In this document: positions 13,701-26,433 of the stretch, in pieces
How the letters are laid out: every line of letters begins with the position of its first letter
Numbering within the stretch: position 1 is the stretch's first letter
NCBI GenBank assembly: GCA_000969725.1
Contig: JXSR01S009913.1
Length of the DNA stretch: 61,380 nt
Direction: 5' to 3' (one strand)
Source of the DNA: Ophiothrix spiculata
Taxonomy: Eukaryota; Echinodermata; Ophiuroidea; Amphilepidida; Ophiotrichidae
Translations under genes and position numbers: made by a program
Notes under the pieces: generated by a model
What the model saw: only the letters and a program-made list of their open reading frames with translations
What the model was told of the DNA's origin: nothing
Databases searched by the model: none

Positions 13701-16700
13701 CGTATGAATTCTTGTAACCTTGGTTTATTCAAGGCTTAAATTAAAACCAATCTTTTTTTCAAAATAAATTAGTTGATTAATGTACGTTTAATTAATAAAT
13801 AAGTTCTTGCAATATGAAATAATTTGCAAATTATTTCATAAAAACCATAATTTACTTCAAACTCAACATTGGATCGAGATAATTGGCATATCTTTAAAGA
13901 ACAGGATTTAGGCTAAATTTTATTTTCAAATTTTAACACAAGCTATTTAAACTAGAACAAATAAGAAGATGTGAATTCAGGTCATGAGCCTTGAGCTCTA
14001 AAGTTTCAATTTACATCTAATAATGTTGTACAATTATGCGAAACAATAAAACGTGGCGCCATGGATCTTATTATTATACCCGTAAGAAATCTTTGCCTTA
14101 TACATAGAGTAAATGTAACCTATTGGCCTTGTATTGATGTTGTTGGAAATTTCTTTACAATTCTATTTTTAAATCTGACAATGGAGATAAATTGCTATAG
14201 CATCTTATAACTAGAAAGGGGAAGGAGAGAGTAAGGGAACTTGACATATCATTGCACACATGTAAATGGTAATCAAGAATTTTTCAAGATGTCCTCTAGA
14301 AAGATATTTATAAGATGTGTTTTTGCTTGTTATGTCTGTGCCAATACTGAACCCCTCCTTAAAACCATCTTATACTCTTGATACATAAAAGTGAATAAGC
14401 TTAAACACATAATATAAAGTCTCATATGTTAATCAAAATATTTAACGCTCTAAATAATGGATGATGTTCTTTATACAATCAAATACTTTGAGAAAATTTA
14501 TACATTTTACGACAAATATGCATGAAAGAGTAGGGAAGATTTTGATTAAACTCGGTCCAATTGTCTCATCTTATTTTTCCAATTTTTGTATGAATTTGGT
14601 AACAAAATATCACACATATTTATCTCATATCCATGTGAAATTCTATATTAAACTGTAGCATGCTTCCTTTTTTTGAATTGTAACTTGTCTAATTATGGTA
14701 ACTGTTATTGGATTGACACAGCCAGTATTTGCTAGGAATTACCAAAATCATAAATAAATCAAAATGGTTGAGCCACTTTAACTGAAATTTGAAAGTCAAA
14801 ACTCATTAGTTGTGATCTTTTACATGAAGTTGAAAACCAAATTTTGAAAAATTGGACTTTGCTCCTTTAACCCTTTCCAGTCAGACCACTTTTACCGCCA
14901 CAGGCGGAAGGCATTTTACCTGTAAACTGACTTGTAAGGTAAATTAAATTTATCTTTAGAAATATTCTACATAATTCAATGAAACATCAGCATAATAGAC
15001 CTTTCTGAACCGTATACATTGCCTGTGATGGTGTTTTGGAAGGTTAGAGTTGTGAAATTAGTTATACTATAGTGTTAGTCAGGGCGTACGCCTGAGCTGG
15101 CAGTAATTTAGGGCATACCCCATACGCCCTACGACAAGAAAATGTTAAGTAAAATCATGCATTTGCTTCCATCACCCAATCTTTTAAGCTTCTTTAAGCT
15201 AAGAGGTTTTAGACTTTTCGTTTTAGGTAACTATTCTATTTTACTCATTTTCAGCTTTATATCAGCTTGAAAGTGGTAATTTTTGTGATACCTAAGTATA
15301 TCACCAATGTTTTGAATTAATCGCTGCAAACGAAGCAACTCTTTTCTATTTTTTGTCAGTAAATGTACTACAACGTGAAATGTAACTGCCCCCCTAGATC
15401 TTGTTAGGTATTCCATTAAGCTTATTAAATTACTGCTGTAATAATGGCTAGGCTTGTAATAGTGCTGGTGAAATTTATTGATGGTTTTATAGAAAGTTAT
15501 TTCTTGATAAGAAAATGTATTGATTTTTCTTGTTCTATTAAAGGAGCTTGGTCCGATATTTCAAAATTTAGTTTTCAATGTCATATGAAAGATGACCACT
15601 AACAAAGTCTAAATTTCAAATTTCAGCTGAATTGGTCCAACCACTTTGCATACCTGCCAACATTGTGAAACCTAAAATCGGGACAAAAAGACGCGCGCGC
15701 GAGGCGTTTGTCGGAGGTCCAGGGGGCAGGGGTCCTAGCTGGGGTTCAAGGGGGCGCTTTGAAGCTGTAGAGATTTCAACAAAGTAAAAGCCAAGGAAAC
15801 ATTATTTTCATACTTTCAACTGATGTAGGTTGAAAAAAACCATAGCTATGTATTGTAATGAAGCGAGCATGTGCATACTTCCTGGAGTTGGTAATTTATT
15901 CATGATTGCAACTCAAGTAGATGAGGGCCATGGCAGCCTGGTTCAAGGGCCCCTTAAGGGCACTGATGGGACCCTAGTGGGGGTTGAGGGGTAAAGCCCC
16001 ACCCACTAGTAAGAGGACTTCTGCACATCCAACACCACCGGAGAGACCATTTCAATAGGTAAACTAACAGCAAAATGTTGTACTCAGGGGTATAAGTGTG
16101 TCCAAAATAAACAACATGTTTGACATTATGACCCCCTGTAAGGGCCCAAGTCCTGCTCATGGGGACCAGCTTGGGTGCACTCTACTCCTGGGGGTCCCTT
16201 TTTAAAAGTTGATGTGGTTGTAAAGGAGTAAAAACACAATAACTTAAATTTTTGATTAAAATGAAAAACTTGTTCCGTTTATGAGATAAATGGCTTTTTG
16301 TATCCAATATTGCTATACATTTGTATTGGAATGTACATTTTGAAATTGACCTACTGACCCTACGGTAGGTCACAGTTGGCCGATTTCATTATATATGATG
16401 GATTATGAAATTATAATAATTTAATCAATTTTAGCATTCTTACTATTTTTTTTTTTTTTTTTTTGAGGGGGTATCATCCACCCCCTCTCATTTACCTACA
16501 TTATCCAACTCGCACCATTATTTCTCTTGGTGCAAGAACAATACATTGACTCTATCCCTTTACAGTGGCACACACAGTCGCCAGTTGGTGCACCTAAATT
16601 AATAGGGAACATGTCACGTGACCCGTTTTTGATTCTAAGGTGTCATTGAAGATTTTTTAAAAAGTGTTGAGTGTGTTGAAGTCACTGTAAGAAGCTGGGA

Positions 16701-19700
16701 ACCACCAATAAAATAGAAGAAGAATGGTGGAGACTTTTGTAAGATTTTGGCTCAAATATGTGTTCCAAGAGCACAAATATTTATTGACTACATGTCCCCT
16801 TGCGACTTTCCTTGCGTTTATTAACAGCTTTTTTGAGATTCTGGCCCAAATATATGCCACAAGACCATAAATATTGGCGACTTTTCCTTGTATTTTATTT
16901 TTTTCAATATCTCAAAATCGGGACGTCCCGATTTTTGGCCATTTTGAGAGTTGTAAATCGGGACGATCCCGACAAAATCGGGACAGTTGGCAGGTATGAC
17001 TTTGATTTTATGTGCAATTTTATATTTCAGAGCCGCCTATACGTTACTATATAGAATTAATTATGGTTACCATAACTATACACATTTTCATACATAACTT
17101 AAAAATTGAACATAACTCAGCAGTGAAATTCCACACAAATTATGAGACAAATATGAGCAATATTTTGGTACTAAAATCTCAAAAAGTTTGAAAAAAAGTT
17201 GAAGCAATCGGACCAGGCTCCTTTAAAGTGAATGTTATTAGTTTTTGTGATAAATTGAATTTTACCAAACACCATTGATGCAGTGAACAGGAATAAGGAA
17301 TTGGTTTTGATATTCTGTTGGAGAGAATGTAATTATTGTTTATGTTTTATTTTACTCATCACCCTCGATATATAGTAGACAAAAATTTGATTTAGCCATT
17401 GTTTTCTTGTTAAAAGTATACACTTTTGTGCATATAAGGTGTTTTAGAATCCCGTTAGTCCATTTGGCCCCAGGATTATGATCACTTTAAACACATTTTT
17501 CTTCAAATGATTTATCTTTAAATCCGTACTCAGTGATAAACCACATCAAAACAATTCATAAGAAATGGGGGAAAAATGAAATTTTGTTATTCTGTTTCAA
17601 AATGGCAGCCTCATAACTAATTTGTGTCTAATTTGTGTCAAATGTTCATTTTTTTTCCAAATTTTTTTTATCACCAACAATTTTAAATCTGCTTTCCCAA
17701 AGGGATTTTTCTATGGAATTTGGCTTATAATAGCAGACTTAAATTACAAATGCATTGCTGAAATAAAAATGGACCCCCCCCCCTTATGCACTTAAGTGTT
17801 AAACAAATATTCAAATCAATTTTTTCTAACCTGAGCCTAAGAGCTTTCAAAATGCATATAATAATATTACTTGTCCACTCAATTATGATTTGGTTGCTTG
17901 TAGAGATTATTTTTTTCTTTGACACTTATTCCTTTTTCTTTTTTTCTTTTCTTTTTTTTAGTTAAAGCTGAGCCTGTCCTTATTCAGGTGCTAGCCAGAA
18001 GAATGTATGCTCAAAGACAGCAGACTATTGCCAAATTTAACACTCAGTTTGAACTGGTAAGTCTTGATAGTTTTGTAATCAGAGTTTAAAGATGTTACCA
18101 AAATTAGTGTAGAAAAATTGGGATCTTTGAGTGAAATTCATAAAAAAGTAGGGTCTTCCCTGGTCAAACTGGCCAAGATTTTCAACAAATTTAGCAAAAT
18201 TTTTAAAAAAATTGCATTAAATTTAGAGAATGATTGGTCTTTGAGAATCGAATGTGTCTGGTTCTTTTAGTGACAAGGATTTTTTTTTTAAAGAGGGGGT
18301 CATTGACTGACAGTTGGTAAAAATAGTGTGCCAGCGAGCGACAAAAAGCGGGGTCCCCGCTTTTTGGTGGCACATGGCTCATAACTGAAAGTTAAGTGCC
18401 CTCTTAGGATCAATATAAGTAACAATTGTAACTAATAGAATGACACTCTTAAGTTCCTTTCCAATGTATTTAAATGCACAGTGAAAGCAATAGGGCGATT
18501 CCAAAGTAACGTTTGTGACCAAAAAATTGAAAAATTTCACTTTTAAATGGCCATAGAACTTAGCATTAACATTATATCCACGAGTTTGTTGTTGATATTG
18601 TGCTCATTGGTGGGATCAAGACATGCAGGTGTTTAAAGATTAAAATAATTGCCAAAATACTGAATAAATTCATGTATAGTTTGTGACATCGCAGGGAAAT
18701 GTTTTTTTGCTCCAAATGACTTCAAAGTTAAAATTCTGACATGTTAGCGAATTTTTTATTGCGCTTTTCACAGATGATGGGTAATATATTTACAAACTAT
18801 TTATAAAAGTGGTAGGAAATTCTATCTTCAGGATTTCTTTTAATGCAATGGTTTGTTTGGTAACATTTGGTAAAGTTTGTGACATTTTGGTGTAACTTTT
18901 GGTACCGTTTGTGACATTTTTTAATTGAAACATGTGCTCATTCATGCACGGATAGATATACTTTTAAAATTTCTGATTAGAAAATACTTTTCACGTACCA
19001 AATAACCAACGTATGACTGAAAAACCTGCTTATATGGTCGAATAAAAAAGCCAATTTTTTGCTTGAAGTTAAAAAAAGTTTCATTTTCACTGGAATGAGT
19101 CAATAATAATATTGAGGTTTGAGAGCCACAAGGCCGTATTTACACCTTTGTTGCACGTATCATATATAAAGTGGTTTTAAAAATGGTTTCAAAAATCATT
19201 TCCCAAGTTTCAAGATGTTTTCGTTTTTCTTTTCAGGATCTTGAGGAGGATTTCAAGAGCCAACTTGATGATGAGTTTGATGTCCTGGTGTCATCATTGT
19301 TAGCAAGGAGGGAAGAGGTTGATGCCATGGCATTGAACCACGCTCTGAAGGTACAAGATTTGATCATATAAAAGCCACTCATCCATAGATTTAAGGGGAG
19401 ATGCCAGACTCTTTGTACCGGTCTACGTAATGGTGTTATCAGCCATCCCGGGGGGGTGGGGGGTACTCAAGTTTTGGTTTTGGTAGGGGTGAGCCGCTGA
19501 GAAATTTGAAGTACCACCCATGTATATACCAATTTTTAAGAAAAAGGGACCCATCCATATACCAAATGCTCAAAATTTTGATTCGAGTTTATACAAAAAT
19601 TGAATTTTTCTCCGAAAATTTATGCTAATTTGGCGGGAATTTTCTGATTTTTGTTTGAAAATTTGCGTCATTTTGGCGCAAATTTTGAAAAACAGACCCA

Positions 19701-22700
19701 TCAAAATACCACATTTTTTTGCAAAGAAAAAGGACCCATTGGCATACCAGAGAGCCTGATTTTGCTACCCAAGTTTGCGGCACATCCCGATAATCACTTT
19801 TGTACCATGGAGCTAAAATGGGGGTGTATTTGGGGATTTAGGGTATCGGGTACAGCCATTTCCCGCCTAAATCAAATTTGGCACAATGATTTGGTTGCGC
19901 GTACAGACAGACCACGGAAATAACACTTTACGAAAATGATACGCCAAACTGTATACAAAGCATGTGTGTGTGTTTTCAATATTTGCACATAACGGCAAGA
20001 TGTGATACATTATCAGCAAAATCCGAATACACCCAATTTGATCCCCATGCGGGTATAAAAATGACGCTGAATATGGTATCTCCCCTCTAAAGCTACGCTT
20101 TCATCAGAATTAATCCAATTCATAGCCAAGGCTTCACTGGTTGAATATGGAAGCTTTATTTCAAATGGATCCAATGTTTAGCACAAGAATAAAATCATAA
20201 AGCAAATAATTATTCCATCCCTTAGGGAAACCAAGACTAAAATAAAACTTTAAAAAATTTATCCATTCAGTTCAGGACACATTTTCTTAACTTTTCTTGC
20301 GAGATAGGTTTACAGTAGACAATTTTGTCATTTTTTAGTGTAGTCAATATTGCAGGCTAGTAATATGTATTGCAATGACACATACATAAATAATTATCAT
20401 CATGATGGCTAGCCCCCAAAATAACCTGATAGGTCTTGAGGTTTTTAGCAGAATGTTCAAACTTTTCCGTGTTTGTTTTCCTTAATTATGTTGTTAGTTG
20501 ACATGTTCATCCTATCCTGGAGCGATCAGTAGTTTTCGGGATCACAGCATATAGCATTCAAATGACACCTATAATCATTCTGGGAATTCTAAATTCAAGA
20601 AATTGCAATTTTTTTAAAGTGAATTAATGTGGCTGATTTAATGTAATGTCATGGTATTAAGTTATCAAACAAACAACTCAATGTAATTCTAGATTGTCTG
20701 TTGTTTGTTTTGATTGTCTCAGAGAAACTAGCAATATCAAAGACTCTATGCATCAAGTAATTAATTTGATTGTTGTTCACTGAACTTAGCTCAGTTATTT
20801 CTGTTGAGAGTATTTTGAACATGATGTTCTCTGTCAGCCTGCTTCTCTGACATTATTAGTATAATTCCGTTTAGAATATTTTGATTACCTGCTCATATGT
20901 AAGTTCCAATGAAATACGTTTTGGATTAAGCATTAAAAACTTTCTTTTTTATTTAACAGGGCCATGACTCTCTTGCAGAAACTTTCATTGAAATACTTTG
21001 TACAAGGAATAACACTGTAAGTATTGGATTTTTTCTCTCTTCTGTTTATATTAGTAGAAAGTTCAGCAATTTTATTGTATTTTTTTCTCATTTCTATTTC
21101 CTTTAGAAAGTTTTATGATTTTATGGTTGAAGACAGCAATCACATTTTTTTCTATGACTTGGTGTATTTATTAGATTGTGCTTGATGTGTTTAAAAATAA
21201 TGATTAAATGAATTTTATTTGGCAATTTCAAACCTGAAGTTTTCATCATTAGAATCCTAGTGAGTTAGTAATGTAATCCAAAAGAGGATATATGAATGTT
21301 GTGCAATTTTATTTCTTCCCCCCCCCCCCCATCACTGGAATGTGAAATATCATTAAAATTTGAATTTTGAGAAAGGCTTTTACGACAGGTATTCATAACA
21401 ATTGGTAGTGGTTGAACGGGGTCTACCAATTATTAAAATTTGAATTCCATATTGTCAGTGGCTCTTACAAAACCATAGACCTAAGGTTGGACACTGTATA
21501 ATGAGATATTCAAAGTCATGGCAAATGGCAGCTATTACATAATTTCATACTTTCTTGCACTCACATGACAAACTCACCTGCTTCCGCTTGGCAGGGGCAA
21601 GCCCAGTGGGTCAAATCAACCCCTGATATGGAACGGGGAGAGGCAAGTGTTAGAAGATAAGAGGGGACTTATGGCAGCTATTGCAGACTTCACTTTTGCA
21701 TTCATATGATGAGTTTGTCATGTGAATGCAAAAAAGTCGTATCTGCACTGGCTGGCCTAAGTTATATTTAGCTTACATCTTGTCACAAGAATATGAAAAT
21801 CCCTCAAAATGTCACTGTCTTATGTCAGTGGTTCTTCAGGTGACGTTGTCACCTTTAGAACCATTTCAAGAACCACTGATCCAAGATTAGAGATTAGGAA
21901 TATGAAATCCAAATTAATGAAAAATGGCAGCTATTGCAGATACGACTTTTCTTGCACTCACATGACGACTGTTAATCTTGTGTATGGAATATTGAGTTGG
22001 GTAGCTCATGAGCATGGAACAAGCTATTTGCACATACTTATTATGGTGATAATCAGAGGCAGTGGTTAATCTTGTGTATATATCTTTCATTTCATACAGG
22101 CTCTTGGAATCATCAAAGCTGCCTATCATAGACTATATGGTGTGGAATTAGAGGAAGATGTCAAATCCGAGGTCAAAGGACAACTCAAGCACATGTTTCT
22201 TGCACTAGCAAAGGTAAGGCACAGATGAACCTCTTCCTTCATGGATGGAGTCTTTGCATTGGTTACAAAATATTGAGCATGAGAATAATGTTTAATAAAA
22301 AAAACATATGGAGGCTAAATAAAAGTAAACCAACCTGGTGTGAAAATTTACAGACCATCTTAAAAAGTTATGCTACAGTTTTATTGACCAAACAAATTTG
22401 CAGTAGCTGTACCAATTTATTTAAGCGCACTATTCATAATGGCTCTGTAAATTAATTATTTTTCTGCCAAAATATGCCCAAACAAAACAAAATTCTGGGA
22501 CCAATTCTCTCACCCCCATTGATTTAATGTTCAGATTCACCAGCTGATTGCCCACATCAATCAAGTTACAGTTGCTAAGTGACATAATTGCATAAACTTT
22601 ATACCTAATTTTGTCAAACGTTGGTTTTAACAAATTCAAACTAAATGGAGTGCGGTAATTCAATATTTGATAAGAACAATGGATGAAACAAGAAAATTCC

Positions 22701-25700
22701 TCGTAAATGCTCCTTAGGGACAACAACGTTTCCTCACGGATTTTGTTACAGAAAGCAATCCACTGAAAGTAAAGAATTGGGTGACTCATGTTTTATTTTG
22801 TTTTATATTATGCATATAATAAATGAGCTCATTCACTTTGTTAATGAAATTTAAATTTGATCCGATACCACTGAAATAGTCTTCATTGAAATGTGAAATT
22901 CTAAGTTAATGTAAAAATAAAAAACCCTAGTTTGTATTCTCTATATTGTGTCATAGAATTCCCATATTAAGGCTGGGGTAGACCTTCAAATGGCATAAAC
23001 CGTTTTTGTACTCTAACTTCCAAACTAATTGCACAAACAATATAAAAGTATACATTTTTAGAAGAGGATTTTTACCATGAACATGATGATGATATCAGGT
23101 TTTGACCAAAAATGTCATTTTTGGCAAAAAATGCCAAAAACCATATTTTTTGTCTCAAAATTTCTGGAAAGCCTAACTAAAATTTGTATTTGTGAAATTT
23201 AGAAATGTTTTGCTTTTTTGAATTTAGAAACAAATGTCTAGGAAAGGTTTTCTCAAATTTTTGAAATTTATCTTATTTTTTAAAAATGTCAAAAAAATAA
23301 AAAATTGCACCGCGGCCACCAAAAATGGCAATTTTTGGCCTATTTTTTGCAATTTTTCAAAAAATCAAAAAAAAAAATCAAAAATTTGAGAAAACTTATC
23401 CTAGACATTTGATCCTAAATTCCAAAAAGCAAAAAAGTTCAAAATTTCACATATCCAAATTTTAGTTAGGGCTTTCCAGAAATTTTGGGGCAAAAAAACG
23501 GTTTTTGACATTTTTTGCCAAAATCATCATTTTCGGTCAAAAAACAATATCACCAATATGTTCAGGGTAAAAAGCTGCTTCTAAAAATGTATACTTTTAT
23601 ATGGTTTATGCAATTAGTTTGAGAGTTTGAGTACAACAACAGTTCATGCTAGTTGAAGGTCTATCCCAACCTTAAATGAAGTAGCCTAAATTCATAAAAA
23701 ATTGTACTTAATTTTGACTCTTTTGACCTATTTTGGCAATATTTCAATATACATTCCAAAAATGAGTTAGATGAGTAAGTAAGGGGTGCAACATTAAGGT
23801 CAGATATGGGACAATAAAATCTGTGTCATTTCTTGTAAAATAAGATGCTAGAAATTTAGTTCAGTTAATGAAGTACAGTTTTACTATATGTTTGAAAATA
23901 TTAAAAGTAAAGCAGTTAGCTTTTGTTTTGAAATTTTCAATTTCTGATTAGTTTTGTTATTCATTATTTGTGTATGATGATGGATATTATGTGCAATAAT
24001 AATGCTGTTTTTTATTAATAGGAAAATAAAATAGGGTCAAAGGTAATCTTGAAGTTTTTAAAAATTACATTTTTGCCATAGATCCTTGGTCAAGAGTACT
24101 TTGAACCACACATATTTTAAGATAATGCTTGGAGTACAACACTGCACTTAGCTGAAGTTTTGATGATGTAAATAGATAATTATAATAATAACATGTGTAA
24201 AGTGATTTTACATTTCCATCAAACTTCTCATCATATTATCATATTTACATAAGCAGTGTTACTCCATTTACAGCAGCTGATATAGGGCATGAATTCAATT
24301 GCCTATTTTATTCTAACAAATTTTCATATGATATTTGCAGGGCTGCATATATATGTAACCAAATAGCCATCTAATTTTGATTAGATACAGTTTGCATGGC
24401 TAGTATTTTAATATTCATCATACTTCATATTCTACAATTGTGATAACATAATGATATTTGAAAATGTAAGCTTTCTAAGAAAGCCTGCATTTTGCTTGGC
24501 AAGGTAATAAAGAAGATAAAGGCCTGTTTTATCATGTATGAAGAAGATTTAATTGCCAAGGATATCTCAAAGGCTCCATATAGGCCATTTCCTTTTGGTT
24601 CTTCAGGGAAGGGATATGACGTATCACACACACATATATGAGGTCAATGAATTAACATCAAAGGTACTATATCCGTCTTCATATAAATGAGCAGGGAATC
24701 AATCTAAACCAATTAGATTCCTTGTTGTTAGAAGTAAAATCAGACACTGACGTATCTATTTTTTCTTTTACAGGGAAATCGTAATGAAGCGACTGCCAAC
24801 ATGGATGTAGCAGAGATGGATGCCCGAGAGTTGGCAGATGATGAGAATGATAGATGGGCAGTAAACGGGGAAAAACTGGGGGAATTATTAGCTGATACAA
24901 GCTTTGATCATATCAGGGCAGTATTCCAGCAGTATGCAACGGTAAGTTGAACTGTCAAATTTTACATGATATTGGGCTCATTCACATTTCAATGCTTGCT
25001 GTAAGAGTATTAATTAATTAATTAATTAATCATATTCTAGTTTCAATGTTGACAAACTTTGAATAAATTTGCTGTACTATTAAAACCAAAATTTTCTCTA
25101 GGCTGTTTATGTTTTCAACAACAGAAAATAGACAAATCTGCCAGTTCTGTGGATGCAACTGGTGGTTTGAGGTATATGAAGCCCTCTTACTTGACCCTCT
25201 CCAGGGCTTTGCCCCTGGACCCCACCACGAAACATAGATATTTTTTTCTCTTACTCTCACTTGTATCCTTAATTCAATGGGTATTTAAAATACCTAGGAA
25301 ATAGCCTCTCCTGTCATTCAAAGTGTGTAGAAGCCCTCTGGTTTCGGGGGCGAATTTCGCCCCCTCGACCCCCGGCCATGGGGGCGAGTGCTCACTTCGC
25401 TTTGCCAATTTGTGCCCCCCCCCCCATGTGAAAATTTTATTAAGCTTATGCATATTTTTTGAGATTGTGAATAATTTGATACATTACTTTAATCTCATTT
25501 GTTTGTTGCAGATGTCTGACTGGACGATACTTGCAGAACTGAAAAAAGTCTTGACAGGAGATTACAGAGATGCTATGATTGCTTTAGGTAAATAGTGTTT
25601 CTCCTATTTATCTAGGTCTATTTACCTAGGTTTTCACATGATCTAGATATAAATATATGGTATAGCTGTGTATGTATGTTCCTGGCTCTGATGTACTTTA

Positions 25701-26378
25701 GCAGGGCATTAATGCCAGTAAGTTCTTTTCAATGTGTTGTGAAATGGGTATTCTTCATGTTTTTGGAATTAATAAAGTTACTGTGAAAGTTGGTGACTAT
25801 CCATATCAGCATTACAATTATGAAGTGAGCTGCACTCTGACCTGTGTATTCAGGCTGTCTCTCAATCACTCTCTTTACTTTTGATTCATAATTGTAAACT
25901 AATTTTAACTCCCACTTAGATTAATAAAGCTTGAATGACTGTACAAGATAATGCATTGAGCTATAATAGCATCATAGTGTTTATTCTAGTTCCAAATCCT
26001 TGACTATTCTGATCAGTGAAATTATAAAGGGAGTCTGTACTTGTCGCCATTCTGATTTCACGTCATGTAAATCCTATGGGACAGCAGCCATCTTGGATTT
26101 TTGCTCATGGAGGGCGAGTTATTGTACCTCCGGCATTTTACCGCTCCACGTGCCACACTACGAGAGTCTTAGAAACGGATGAGCAGGAAAGTTGGTGTAC
26201 TTTGATTACAGAAAATCTCAATAGACATTACTTGAAACGCAAACACAGTTTGCGCATGAAACAAAATGCACAAGCTGTAAATGAGTTCAGTGAAGATTTA
26301 CACGATCTGCCTGGATATTGGGCCAAACTCTGAAACTCCCCTATACAATTTTCTTGATTCTGATACATATAAAAGTGA

Positions 26379-26433
<55 letters not shown>

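Noticed and set aside
21809-22069. 86-codon frame before exon 8
   Set aside because: Lies in the repeat-shuffled intron 7, has no domain and is not in frame with a supported exon.
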